Below, in pieces: positions 46,977-56,162 of a stretch of DNA of 64,000 nucleotides. The stretch spans positions 5,700,017 through 5,764,016 of the forward strand of contig CP124529.1 of assembly GCA_029953615.1 (NCBI GenBank). The letters run 5' to 3'. A program made the translations under genes and the position numbers. Each line of letters starts with the position of its first letter. The first letter of the stretch is position 1. The notes beneath the pieces were generated by a model, which saw only the letters and a list, made by a program, of their open reading frames with translations, searched no databases and was not told where the DNA came from. Source of the DNA: Pseudomonas putida. GTDB taxonomy: Bacteria; Pseudomonadota; Gammaproteobacteria; Pseudomonadales; Pseudomonadaceae.

Positions 46977-48205
46977 CGGGCATCTCCGTGGGTGAACAGC
47001 ACACCGTCTGCTTGCATGGCGGTGATTTCTTCAGGGCTGAAGCCAAGCCCGGTGGCGACTTCGGCATTGTGCTGGCCGAGGTCCGGGGCCACCTGGTGGA
47101 TCGTAGTGTCGCAGTCAGAAAAGCGGAACGGCAGGTTGGGCAGGCGCAACGTACCGTAGCGCGGGTGCTGCTGCTCGATGACCATGTTGCGCGCCTGGAT
47201 CTGCGGGTCAGCCACGACCTCGTCGATGCGCTGCACCTTGGCGCTGGGAATGTCGATGCCATCGAGCAATTGCAGGATATCGGCCACCCGGCGCGCGCCG
47301 ACCCAGTCACGCACCACGGCCAGGATCGCCTGGCGATGGGCGTTGCGGCCATTGAGGCTGTGATAGCGGCTGTCGCTGCCGAACCCGGGCGGGCCACCGT
47401 TGGCTTCGAGCATCGCGGCAAAGCGCTTCCAGGCGTCGTCCACCTGGGCAGCGATCACCAGATCGCCATCGGCGGCGCGAAACACGCCGTACAAGGTGGA
47501 GGTCGGCATGTCATGGCCAGTCTGTTCGGGCAGGACGGTGCCATCGGACAAGGTGTAGCACTGCACCGCATACTCATGCATCGACACCAGCGTGTCGTAC
47601 AGGGCCATGTCGATGTGCTGGCCACGGCCACTGCTTACCCGGCCCAGCAGCGCCGCATTGATCGCCGCCACGGCATGGATGCCGGTGTACATGTCGCCCA
47701 GGGAAATGCGCAGCAACGGCGGCGCTTCGCCAGGCACGCCGACCATCTGCATGATCCCGCTCTTGGCCTCGGCAATCAGCCCGAAGCCGGCACGGTGGGC
47801 ATCCGGCCCGGTGTGGCCGTAGGCGGAGATCGAACAGTACACCAGGCGCGGGTTGCGCGCCGACAGCTCGGCATAGCCCAGGCCCAGTTTGTCCAGGGCG
47901 CCGGGGCGATAGTTTTCGATGAACACATCGGCCGAGTCGGTCAGGCGCTGCATGAACGCTTTGCCGCGCGGGTCTTTCATGTTCACGCTGACCCCTTGTT
48001 TGCCCATGTTCAGCTGCAGGAAGTAACCGCTCTGCTGCTCGTCGAGGGTGAAGGCGTGCTGGCGGCCGGCATCGCCGCTGCCCGGCCGTTCGACCTTGAT
48101 TACCTCGGCGCCCAGTGCTGCCAGGCAGCGGCCCACATAGGGCCCGGCGAGGAAGTGGCTATAGTCGATGACGCGGATACCCGCCAATGGCAATGCCTGG
48201 CTCAT
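46973..48205 (-). CDS. CaiB/BaiF family CoA-transferase
   Basis: 410-residue class III CoA-transferase. Motifs: GIRVIDYSHFLAGPYVGRCL, LGAEVIKVERPGSGDAGR, and the nucleophilic Asp in SLGDMYTGIHAVAAI, preceded by GLIAEAKSGIMQMVG. AGGAG precedes the ATG at 48205; a 77-codon extension upstream is rejected. Stop overlaps the aroE-like start and start overlaps the MaoC stop. It would activate a carboxylic acid by CoA exchange. Confidence 0.92.
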   Translation of the reverse strand: MSQALPLAGIRVIDYSHFLAGPYVGRCLAALGAEVIKVERPGSGDAGRQHAFTLDEQQSGYFLQLNMGKQGVSVNMKDPRGKAFMQRLTDSADVFIENYRPGALDKLGLGYAELSARNPRLVYCSISAYGHTGPDAHRAGFGLIAEAKSGIMQMVGVPGEAPPLLRISLGDMYTGIHAVAAINAALLGRVSSGRGQHIDMALYDTLVSMHEYAVQCYTLSDGTVLPEQTGHDMPTSTLYGVFRAADGDLVIAAQVDDAWKRFAAMLEANGGPPGFGSDSRYHSLNGRNAHRQAILAVVRDWVGARRVADILQLLDGIDIPSAKVQRIDEVVADPQIQARNMVIEQQHPRYGTLRLPNLPFRFSDCDTTIHQVAPDLGQHNAEVATGLGFSPEEITAMQADGVLFTHGDAR

Positions 48206-48657
48206 GCCTGCACTCTCCTGGGCACCATCAGCCGGTGCTCGCCACGCTGCACGACTTCGCCGTGCTGGTTTACCAGTTCCGCCGGCAACACCACGATGCC
48301 CCAGCCCGGACGGCTGTTGCTCGGGCGCATCGCCCCCACGCGCATGCGCACATGCAGCACATCGTTGACCTTGATCGGCAGCACGAAGTCCCAGGTCCAG
48401 CCCAGCGACATGCCCGGCACAAAGCGGTATTCGCACTGGGTCTTCAGGCCGTCGGCGATCGACAGCCCGAACAGGCCATGGGCAACCAGGCAGCCGAAGT
48501 GGCTTGCGTTGGCGTATGCCTCGTCGACATGCACCGGGGTGTGGTCACCGGTGAGGTCGGCGTAGGCCAGGATGCGTTCGCGGGTCACGGTGTAGGTGGG
48601 GCTGATGCATTCATCGCCTTCGCGGGCATCGTCCCAGTATTTTTCCACCACGCTCAT
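48202..48657 (-). CDS. MaoC-family (R)-hydratase
   Basis: 151 residues. Hot-dog fold with the hydratase-2 motif: YADLTGDHTPVHVDEAYANA (Asp, His) and VAHGLFGLSIADGL. Hydrates enoyl-CoA-type substrates. The ATG at 48657 is chosen by alignment to the family N-terminus (SVVEKYWDDAREGDE). It overlaps the CoA-transferase start and the VOC gene end (48654). Confidence 0.88.
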   Translation of the reverse strand: MSVVEKYWDDAREGDECISPTYTVTRERILAYADLTGDHTPVHVDEAYANASHFGCLVAHGLFGLSIADGLKTQCEYRFVPGMSLGWTWDFVLPIKVNDVLHVRMRVGAMRPSNSRPGWGIVVLPAELVNQHGEVVQRGEHRLMVPRRVQA

Positions 48658-49053
48658 GCCTTCACCTCCGCACGCGGGTCGATGGCCAATGCCTGGGCGA
48701 CGCACTTCGCCGGCAATGCCTGAATGAACTCCACCGCCAGGCCGTCCGGCAGGCGCAGCCAGTTGCGGCCCTGGGGCATTTCGCTGACGCCGAAACGTTG
48801 AGCCGCCGCCAGGGCAGCTTCAAGGTCCTCGCACATGATGCCCAGGTGGGCCATGCGCCCTTCCGGGCCGGCAAAGTCCGGCTGGTGAATGAACTGCAGG
48901 CCACCGAGGGTCCAGTACTGTGCGGGCTGCTCGACGTCGCCCTGTATTTCACGCATGGTCATGCCACACACCTCATCTGAAGAAGCGGATGTGCCACTGG
49001 ATGTCCCGCACCCAGAACGCAACGTGTTCAAGGTAGGCTTTCGGCTGACTCAT
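48654..49053 (-). pseudogene. VOC (glyoxalase) family protein, frameshifted
   Basis: The start at 49053 behind GGGGAG reads MSQPKAYLEHVAFWVRDIQW then HIRFFR and hits TGA; the next frame continues DEVCGMTMREIQGDVEQPAQ with a full VOC core (LGIMCEDLEAALAAAQRFGV, GRNWLRLPDGLAVEFIQ). One extra base or two missing bases near 48975-48982 explain it. Restored length is about 132 residues. The start overlaps the ketopantoate reductase stop. Whether the lesion is real or a read error cannot be told. Confidence 0.8.
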
Positions 49054-49997
49054 GGGTTACTCCCCTTCTGCTGATCGGCCATGGCGCGTTCGATCCCCTT
49101 GATGCACGCCACCAGGGTCGCGTTGACCGGCGTAGCCACGCCGTAGCGCTGCCCCCAGCGCACGACCGCGCCATTGATGAAATCGACCTCGGTGACCGAG
49201 CCCTTCTCCAGGCTCTGCAGCATCGAGGTACGGAAGCTTGCCGGCAGGCCTTCGGCGGCCAGCCGCCAGGCAGCATCCGGGCGGGTGAGGCCCAGGCGGA
49301 TGCCTGCTCGTTCAGCGACGGCGATGGCTTCGGCCACCGCCGCCTTGGCGGTGCTTTCCAGCAGCGGCTCGCTGTAGAGCTGGCCATAACTGAGCATGGT
49401 GATAGCGCTGAGCGCGCCGGTCGCGACATTGACCAGCAGCTTGTCCCACATGGTGCCCAGGATGTTGTCGCTGACCGTGGTCGCGAGCCCGGCGCCGTTG
49501 AATACCTCGGCAATGGCCTGCACACGGGGCGTCAGCTTGCCGTCGAGCTCGCCGATGAACGTATGCTTGCCTGATACACCGGCACGGATCGACCCCGGCG
49601 CCAGCAGCACGCCACCGACGTAGGTCTTGCCGGCCAGCACTCGCTCACGGCCCACGGTCTCGGCCAGGATGTCTTCATGGCCAAGGCCGTTCTGCAGAGA
49701 CAGCACCAGCGTCTGCGGCCCGATCAGCGCCCCGGCACCGGCAATCGCCTCGCCGGTGTGGAACGATTTGACCAGCACCACCACCAGGTCGGCCACGCCC
49801 ACGGTTGCCGCGTCGCAGGCCGCGTTGACCCGCACCTGCCGCTCGCCGCGCTGGTCCTGCACGCGCAGCCCGTGCAGGTTCATCGCCTCGACATGTGCAC
49901 GGCCACGGTTCAACAGCCAGGTTTCATGCCCCGCCTCGCTCAAGGCCGCGCCTATGGCGCAACCCAGGGCGCCGGCGCCCAGAATGCAGATTTTCAC
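49050..49997 (-). CDS. 2-dehydropantoate 2-reductase family protein
   Basis: 315 residues of the ApbA/PanE superfamily: Rossmann start MKICILGAGALGCAIGAALS, conserved Asn-Gly in LSLQNGLGHED, catalytic Lys in MWDKLLVNVATGALSAI and ligand-binding NGAVVRWGQRYGVATPVN. First gene of the minus-strand catabolic operon, divergent from a LysR gene. Housekeeping panE is normally elsewhere, so it may reduce another 2-keto acid. Confidence 0.9.
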   Translation of the reverse strand: MKICILGAGALGCAIGAALSEAGHETWLLNRGRAHVEAMNLHGLRVQDQRGERQVRVNAACDAATVGVADLVVVLVKSFHTGEAIAGAGALIGPQTLVLSLQNGLGHEDILAETVGRERVLAGKTYVGGVLLAPGSIRAGVSGKHTFIGELDGKLTPRVQAIAEVFNGAGLATTVSDNILGTMWDKLLVNVATGALSAITMLSYGQLYSEPLLESTAKAAVAEAIAVAERAGIRLGLTRPDAAWRLAAEGLPASFRTSMLQSLEKGSVTEVDFINGAVVRWGQRYGVATPVNATLVACIKGIERAMADQQKGSNP

Positions 49998-50090
49998 GTC
50001 GCAGACCTCTTGTGGTTTGCAACTACCTTATGCAGCGAGGTTTATTTCGGCTATACAATGGGCTTAATACGCCTATTGAGTTTTACAATA

Positions 50091-51002
50091 ATGAGCACGC
50101 TCGACCCCTTGCCCGACCCCAAGTTGCTGCAGCTGTTCGATGTGCTGTACCAGTGCCGCAGCGTGAGCCGTAGCGCCGAACAGCTCGGCCAGAGCCAGCC
50201 TACTGTGAGCATCTGGCTGGGGCGCTTGCGTGAAGAGCTGAACGACCCGCTGTTCGTACGCACGCCAGGTGGCATGGCCCCTACCCCGCGCGCCGACCAG
50301 TTGATCGGGCCGTGCCGCGAGGTGCTTGAGTCGCTGCGCCGCCTGACTACCTGGGAGCCGCAATTCGTTGCGGCCACGGCGCAACGGCGCTTTCGCCTGT
50401 GCGTCAGCGATGCCAGCCACATCACCTTGCTGCCCGCCATCCTCAACCACCTGCGTACCCACGCGCCCGGTATTCGACTGGAGGCGGCGCGCATAGATGG
50501 CAATACCGAAAGTGCGCTGGAGTCAGGCGAGGCGGACCTGGCGATCGGCTTTGTGCCTTGGTTGGGCGCCGGGATGTATCAGCAGGTGTTGTTCGAGCAG
50601 GACTGGGTCTGCCTGAGCAACCCACAACACCCTCGTCTGGGCCAAGGCATGAGCGTGGCGCGTTACCAGGACGAGGGGCATGTGCAGATCAGTGCCGGGA
50701 CCGGGCAAAGGTTACTGGAGGCCGGTTTGGCGCGGGCAGGCATCGAACGCAGGATCATGTTGGCGCTACCGGGGTTCCTGGGCTTGGGGATGATTGTCGG
50801 GTCGACCGACCTGGTGGCCACGCTGCCACGGCACATCGGCCAGACACTGGCCGACATGCATGGTTTGCAGGTGAACGATTGCCCGTTTGCAGTGGAGGGG
50901 TTCACGGTCAAGCAGCATTGGCACGCGCGGTACCAGCAAGACAGCGGCAATCGCTGGATGAGGGAAGTGGTTCGGGCCTTGTTTCAGGCAGGTGCCGGTT
51001 AG
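50091..51002 (+). CDS. LysR-family regulator of the divergent catabolic operon
   Basis: 303 residues. Winged helix-turn-helix (about 7-66; LQLFDVLYQCRSVSRSAEQL) and an effector domain of the NahR/NodD-like group (about 92-300; RRFRLCVSDASHITLLPAIL). Divergent from the panE-like gene over 93 bp, the usual setting for a LysR activator. The ATG at 50091 has only a weak GAG upstream; the longer frame starting at 49677 lies over the panE-like gene and is rejected. Confidence 0.88.
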   Translation: MSTLDPLPDPKLLQLFDVLYQCRSVSRSAEQLGQSQPTVSIWLGRLREELNDPLFVRTPGGMAPTPRADQLIGPCREVLESLRRLTTWEPQFVAATAQRRFRLCVSDASHITLLPAILNHLRTHAPGIRLEAARIDGNTESALESGEADLAIGFVPWLGAGMYQQVLFEQDWVCLSNPQHPRLGQGMSVARYQDEGHVQISAGTGQRLLEAGLARAGIERRIMLALPGFLGLGMIVGSTDLVATLPRHIGQTLADMHGLQVNDCPFAVEGFTVKQHWHARYQQDSGNRWMREVVRALFQAGAG

Positions 51003-51061
51003 CACAGAAGGCGAGCCCTTCACTCGCCGCGCTTCCTTCCCTGGAAGCAACGGTGTACGGA

Positions 51062-52201
51062 TCAGGCAGCAGGCTTGAGCACCACCTTCGTCCAGCCATC
51101 ATCCCGAGCATCGAAATGCTTGTAGGCATCGGGGCCTTCAGCAAGTGTCAAACGATGGGAAATTATCTGGGAAGGCGTGGCGCGCCCATGGTGGATGAGC
51201 TGCGCCAGTCGGCGATTGTAGGCCTTCACGTTTGCCTGGCCCGTACGGATGAATTGGCCTTTGAACCAGAACGCGCCGAAATCGAAGGCCATCTTGCCCT
51301 GTTTCGCCAGGTCATTCTTCGCACCAGGGTCTTCTGGCACGAACACACCCACGACGCCTATGCCGCCGGTAGCCTTGGTTGAGGCAACCAGGTTGTTCAT
51401 GGTGAGGTAGTTCGCTTCATGGCCATGCTTGTCGCAACACTGGTAACCCACACATTCGCATCCGCGGTCGGTGCCTTTGCCATGGGTCAGGTTCATGATC
51501 TCTTCCACGGCCTTTTGCTCGACCGCGTTGATGGGGGTTGCGCCAAGCTGCGCGGCCAGCCTCAAACGGTCCGGCTGGTTGTCGATCACGAACACCTGGG
51601 AGGCACCTTTGATGATTGCCGAATAGGCCGCCATCAGCCCGACAGGGCCTGCTCCATAAATCGCAATGCTCTCGCCCGGTAGCAGGCCGGCCAGCTCTGT
51701 TGCATGCCAACCGGTGGGAAAAATATCCGAAAGCATGACGTAGTCATCTTCACGTTCCTGGGCGTCCTCCGGCAGCACCAGGCAGTTGAAATCGGCGTAT
51801 GGCACACGCAACAGCTCGGCCTGGCCGCCTTGATAGGGCCCCATGTCGGCAAAGCCGTATGCTGCGCCGGCAGCGCCCGGGTTGGCAGTGAGGCAGAAAC
51901 CTGTGAGGCCTTTTTCGCAGTTTTCGCAAAATCCGCAGCCGATGTTGAAAGGCAGGCTGACCCAGTCGCCGACCTTGACCCGGTCCACCCCGGCGCCCAC
52001 CTCGATCACCTCACCGAGGTTTTCATGGCCGAACACACGCCCGGCCTCGAACGATGTGCGCCCCTCATACATGTGAAGGTCGGACCCGCAGATGTTGGTA
52101 GTGGTGATGCGCACCAGCACGTCTGTAGGTTTCTCGATCCTTGCATCGGCAACATTCCTCACGGCAACGTCACGCGGTGCGTTGTATACGATTGCTTTCA
52201 T
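51062..52201 (-). CDS. fdhA: Glutathione-independent formaldehyde dehydrogenase-type zinc ADH
   Basis: 379-residue MDR dehydrogenase. Catalytic zinc ligands Cys38 in NICGSDLHMYEG and His in FGHENLGEV; structural zinc cysteines in GCGFCENCEKGLTGFC; cofactor site IAIYGAGPVGLMAAYSAI with NAD-type IDNQPDR. It contains the long insertion (CVGYQCCDKHGHEANYLTMN) characteristic of the Pseudomonas putida FdhA-like group, which oxidise formaldehyde and other aldehydes without glutathione. Single gene. Confidence 0.88.
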   Translation of the reverse strand: MKAIVYNAPRDVAVRNVADARIEKPTDVLVRITTTNICGSDLHMYEGRTSFEAGRVFGHENLGEVIEVGAGVDRVKVGDWVSLPFNIGCGFCENCEKGLTGFCLTANPGAAGAAYGFADMGPYQGGQAELLRVPYADFNCLVLPEDAQEREDDYVMLSDIFPTGWHATELAGLLPGESIAIYGAGPVGLMAAYSAIIKGASQVFVIDNQPDRLRLAAQLGATPINAVEQKAVEEIMNLTHGKGTDRGCECVGYQCCDKHGHEANYLTMNNLVASTKATGGIGVVGVFVPEDPGAKNDLAKQGKMAFDFGAFWFKGQFIRTGQANVKAYNRRLAQLIHHGRATPSQIISHRLTLAEGPDAYKHFDARDDGWTKVVLKPAA

Positions 52202-52260
52202 GCTGAACTCCAGAAGCCAGGGGCGCTGGAAATGCGCCCTACCCTGTTGGGGTAATGGCG

Positions 52261-52794
52261 TTACCTCTTGTGTTCAGTGCCGTGCGTGAAAACCAGATCA
52301 GTGGCGCTAATGACCTTGGCCATTTCCGAGGTGCCAGCCCAACCGATCTGCTCATAGACCGGCTTGCCCGTACGGGTAGCGTGCAGGACAGCGAAGCTGA
52401 TTCCTCGGCGGGCGAACTCGGCGTCCGCTGCCTGCATCAAGGCCGACGCCAGGCCTCGGCGGCGGTAGGCTGGCTGGACGAACACATTCAACACGTAACC
52501 ACGCTTGTCCTGGGTCGGGTGCGATGGATGGGGAGGCCAATCGATGCTCATCAGGCCAATGGCTGCGACCGCTTGGTCGCCATCCAGGAGTTTGAATCCG
52601 TAATACCGACCGTCAGCGAGGCGCTTCTCCAGCCATGGGCGAAAGTGCTGAGTCATGAGCCGCAGTTCTTCAGGGTCTCCACCCGCTTCAAGAAACATTT
52701 CCTGGCGGTGCAAGCAGATCATTTCTACGTCTGATGGCCCCACCGGCCGGCACTCCAGACCGGAAAATGCTACACATCCTTGTAATTCGCTCAT
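52261..52794 (-). CDS. GNAT family N-acetyltransferase
   Basis: 177 residues with GNAT motif A NVFVQPAYRRRGLASALMQA (R-R-x-G-x-A) and a late YEQIGW segment. Substrate unknown. It stands alone between the dehydrogenase and the ammonia-lyase homologue; ordinary start at 52794. Confidence 0.85.
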   Translation of the reverse strand: MSELQGCVAFSGLECRPVGPSDVEMICLHRQEMFLEAGGDPEELRLMTQHFRPWLEKRLADGRYYGFKLLDGDQAVAAIGLMSIDWPPHPSHPTQDKRGYVLNVFVQPAYRRRGLASALMQAADAEFARRGISFAVLHATRTGKPVYEQIGWAGTSEMAKVISATDLVFTHGTEHKR

Positions 52795-52869
52795 CGGTTA
52801 CCCCGCCTCAGCATCGATTCACCAGAAGCCAGCCTAGGGTATCTTCCGGCACGCAACAACTTGCATCTG

Positions 52870-54393
52870 TCAAAGCAGCTCGGGGAATGCAGCACCAAGC
52901 AAGCCGGGATCCTTCAGGATCGATGCGCTGCTGGCGATATCCGGGGCCAGCCAACGGTCCTGGGCATAGGCCGGAACCCGCTCGCGCAACAAGCGCCAGG
53001 CAACGCTGGTACCCGCGCCAAAGCGCTGCGCCTTGAGGAACTCGAAGGCCTGGGCCGCCAACAGGTATTCGATGGCGAGGATCTGCGTACAGTTCTCCAG
53101 GGCGCGGTGCAGCTTCAGCCCAGCATTGGTCCCCATGCTCAAGTGGTCTTCCTGCAGGCCGGAGGTGACGTAGTTGTCGACGACGGCCGGTTGTGCCAGC
53201 TGACGGTTTTCCGCACACAGTGAAGCGGCCACGTACTGGACAATCATCATCCCCGAATTCACCCCCGGCTGACTGACCAGGAAGGCCGGCAAACCGCTGA
53301 CCAACGGGTTGATCAGGCGATCGAGACGACGCTCGGCAATCGCTCCGATCTCGGCTACCGCAATTGCCAGCAAGTCGGCCGCCATGGCCACGGACTGGCC
53401 GTGCGGATTCGCCTGGGAAACCACCCGATACGCCTCGGGGGTGCCCAGCAACATCGGGTTGTCGGTCGTGGAGTTGAGTTCGGTTTCGATCTGCCGCGCA
53501 GCGTGCTCCAGTTGATCGCGCGCAGCGCCATGAACCTGCGGGATCGAACGAATGCTCAAGGCGTCCTGGGTGCGAATGCCTTGGCTGCTGGCAATGACTT
53601 CGCTGCCTTCGAGCAGGCGCCGCAGGTTACTGCCCACGCGCTGCATGCCAGGGTGTGGTTTCATCGCGATGATTTCAGGGTCGAAGGCAGCGAGCTGGCC
53701 GCGCAGGGCCTCGAAGCTCATGGCGCTGATAACGTCCGCCCACTGGCTCAACCGCGTGGCGTCGTCCAGGGACAGGCAGCTCAGGCCAGTCATGCACGGG
53801 GTACCGTTGACCAGGCACAGGCCATCCTTGGCACCCAGTCTGACCGGCGCCAGGCCGACCTCGGCCAAGGCCTGCTGTGCAGGCATGATCTGGCCGCGAT
53901 AGCTGACCTGGCCGACGCCCAGCAAGCTGATGCTGATATGTGCCATGTGGGTCAGGTACCCCACCGACCCCTGTTTCGGGACCTGTGGGGTGACGTGCTG
54001 GTTGAGCAAGGTCAGCAGCGCCTCGACCACCTTGCGCTGCAAGCCGGAACGGCCCTGGCAGAAGTTGATGATCGCCGCGCACATGATTGCCCGGGTCTGT
54101 TCGTCGGACAGCGCTGCGCCCACACCGCAGGCATGGCTGAGCAAGGTGTTGTGCGACAGCTGGCTGAGTTGTTCGTCCTGCAACGAAACATTGCACAAGG
54201 CGCCAAGCCCGGTGTTGACGCCATAGGCGCGGTCACCGCTGGAGACGATGCGCTGGACAATCGCCTGGGCGTTCTCGATCCGCGCCCACGCCGATGGGGC
54301 CAGCTCAAGCCTGGCGCCATGCCGGGCCACAGCCACCACGTCCTGCCAACGCACTGGCGCATCGGCGATGATGATTTTTTCGGCAAACGACAT
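52870..54393 (-). CDS. Histidine/phenylalanine ammonia-lyase homologue lacking the MIO triad
   Basis: 507 residues, colinear with HutH and near-identical in length. In true HAL/PAL the loop GSVG-ASG-DLAPLAH cyclises Ala-Ser-Gly into MIO; here it reads GSVGYLTHMAH (142-152), so the triad and about six residues are missing. Tyr57 (RAYGVNTG), Asn196 (NGTP), Arg282 and Glu414 (QEDHLSMG) are kept, but the QDxYSxR tyrosine is QDALSIR. The fold is probably intact with altered chemistry. AAGGA precedes the ATG. It lies 12 bp after a ProVWX-type ABC set, an arrangement like PA5093-PA5096 of P. aeruginosa. Confidence 0.88.
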   Translation of the reverse strand: MSFAEKIIIADAPVRWQDVVAVARHGARLELAPSAWARIENAQAIVQRIVSSGDRAYGVNTGLGALCNVSLQDEQLSQLSHNTLLSHACGVGAALSDEQTRAIMCAAIINFCQGRSGLQRKVVEALLTLLNQHVTPQVPKQGSVGYLTHMAHISISLLGVGQVSYRGQIMPAQQALAEVGLAPVRLGAKDGLCLVNGTPCMTGLSCLSLDDATRLSQWADVISAMSFEALRGQLAAFDPEIIAMKPHPGMQRVGSNLRRLLEGSEVIASSQGIRTQDALSIRSIPQVHGAARDQLEHAARQIETELNSTTDNPMLLGTPEAYRVVSQANPHGQSVAMAADLLAIAVAEIGAIAERRLDRLINPLVSGLPAFLVSQPGVNSGMMIVQYVAASLCAENRQLAQPAVVDNYVTSGLQEDHLSMGTNAGLKLHRALENCTQILAIEYLLAAQAFEFLKAQRFGAGTSVAWRLLRERVPAYAQDRWLAPDIASSASILKDPGLLGAAFPELL

Positions 54394-54405
54394 ACACGCG
54401 GTTCC

Positions 54406-55239
54406 TTAAAGCGAAGCTACGCGACGCTGCACGAAACGATCGACGTATTCGTCCGCGGGCTGGTAGAGGATTTCTTTCGGCGTGCCGACCTGGACCAGGC
54501 GACCGTCCTTGAGAATGGCAATCCGGTTACCGATACGCACCGCTTCATCCAGGTCATGCGTGATGAAGACGATGGTCTTGTGCAGGGTTTTTTGCAGCTC
54601 CAGCAACTGGTCCTGCATTTCGGCGCGAATCAGCGGGTCGAGCGCACTGAAGGCTTCGTCCATCAGGATGATGTCGGTGTCGGCAGCCAGCGCACGGGCC
54701 AGGCCGACGCGCTGACGCATGCCGCCCGACAACTGGTGCGGGTAGGATTTCTCGTAACCCTTCAGGCCCACGGTATTGATCCAGTGCAGGGCGCGCTCCG
54801 CGCACATGGCCTTGCTTTCGCCGCGGACTTTCAGGCCGTAAGCGACGTTATCCAGCACGGTGCGGTGCGGCAACAGGCCGAAGCTCTGGAACACCATGCT
54901 GATCTTGTGCCGGCGGAATTCGCGCAGGGTTTGCATGTCGTATTGCAGAATGTCCTCGCCATCTACCAGGATCTCGCCGCTGGTCGGGTCGATCAGGCGG
55001 TTGAAGTGGCGCACCAGGGTTGACTTGCCAGAGCCCGACAGCCCCATGATCACGAAGATCTCGCCACTGCCGATGGACAACGAGAGATCGTTGACCCCGA
55101 CCACACAGCCGGTTTCGGCCAGGACCTGATCCTTGGCTTTTTGCTGGCGGATTAGCTTCAGGGCCTCTTCGGCGCGTGTACCGAAGATCTTGAAGACATT
55201 CTTCACTTCGATCTTGTTCATCTTCTGCGTGCCGCTCAT
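54406..55239 (-). CDS. ABC transporter ATP-binding protein, ProV/quaternary amine type
   Basis: 277 residues. Walker [11 protein letters not shown]-loop [14 protein letters not shown], signature [15 protein letters not shown], Walker [15 protein letters not shown] and switch His in FITHDLDEA. The leading [20 protein letters not shown] is typical of ProV-like proteins; C-terminal CBS domains are absent, as in the shorter Hut/choline versions. The start overlaps the permease stop (ATGA). Imports a betaine, proline or histidine-like solute. Confidence 0.92.
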   Translation of the reverse strand: MSGTQKMNKIEVKNVFKIFGTRAEEALKLIRQQKAKDQVLAETGCVVGVNDLSLSIGSGEIFVIMGLSGSGKSTLVRHFNRLIDPTSGEILVDGEDILQYDMQTLREFRRHKISMVFQSFGLLPHRTVLDNVAYGLKVRGESKAMCAERALHWINTVGLKGYEKSYPHQLSGGMRQRVGLARALAADTDIILMDEAFSALDPLIRAEMQDQLLELQKTLHKTIVFITHDLDEAVRIGNRIAILKDGRLVQVGTPKEILYQPADEYVDRFVQRRVASL

Positions 55240-56087
55240 TTGCCCACCCCGTGCCGTGGTCGGCCATAGGCCTGGGTAATGCGGTCGATCACAACCGCCA
55301 GAATCACAATGGCCAGGCCCGCTTCGAGGCCGCGGCCCACATTCAGGGTCTGGATGCCGACCAGGACGTCTTCACCCAGGCCACGGGCACCGATCATCGA
55401 GGCGATGACCACCATCGACAGGGCCATCATGGTGGTCTGGTTGATACCGGCCATGATGCTTGGCAACGCCAGTGGCAGCTGCACGCCGAACAGTTGTTGC
55501 AGGCGATTGGCACCGAACGCGTTGATCGCCTCCATGACCTCGCCATCCACCTGGCGAATACCCAGGTCGGTCAGGCGAATCAGCGGCGGCGCGGCATAGA
55601 TGACGGTGGCGAAGATCGCCGGCACCTTGCCCAGGCCGAACAACATCAATACCGGAATCAGGTACACGAAGCTGGGCATGGTCTGCATGATGTCGAGCAG
55701 CGGCATCAACACCGCCCGCAGGCGATCGCTGCGTGCCGAAAGGATACCCAGCGGAATGCCGACCAGGACCGATATCAGCGTTGCTACCAGCATCAGCGCC
55801 AGGGTCTGCATCAGCTTGTCCCAGAGACCGACCGCGCCGACCAGGAAGAGCAAGCCGACGATCACGGCGGTGGTCACGGCTTTACGGGTAGCGTGCCAGG
55901 CGATACCCGCGACGATGGCCAGCATCAGCCACCAGGGTATCGCGCGCAGCAGGCCTTCGAGGTTGACGATCGCCCACAGCAGGGTGTCGGAGATGTGCCG
56001 GAACACGTCGCCGTAGTTGGTAACCAGCGCATCGACCCAGCCATTGACCCAGTCGGCAATGGAAAACGTGAAGTTTTTGGGAAACAT
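55236..56087 (-). CDS. ABC transporter permease, ProW type
   Basis: 283 residues, six to seven helices, with the inner-membrane component motif in [20 protein letters not shown] and [11 protein letters not shown] (coupling loop). N-terminal periplasmic region [19 protein letters not shown] matches ProW-type permeases. Couples with the ATPase and the binding protein 75 bp upstream. Confidence 0.91.
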   Translation of the reverse strand: MFPKNFTFSIADWVNGWVDALVTNYGDVFRHISDTLLWAIVNLEGLLRAIPWWLMLAIVAGIAWHATRKAVTTAVIVGLLFLVGAVGLWDKLMQTLALMLVATLISVLVGIPLGILSARSDRLRAVLMPLLDIMQTMPSFVYLIPVLMLFGLGKVPAIFATVIYAAPPLIRLTDLGIRQVDGEVMEAINAFGANRLQQLFGVQLPLALPSIMAGINQTTMMALSMVVIASMIGARGLGEDVLVGIQTLNVGRGLEAGLAIVILAVVIDRITQAYGRPRHGVGK

Positions 56088-56162
56088 GGAATTCTCTCGA
56101 GCAAGTGCATGAAGCGGACTGTCGCGTGCCTTGTCCGGCAGACGCCGGACGAACCCCCACGT

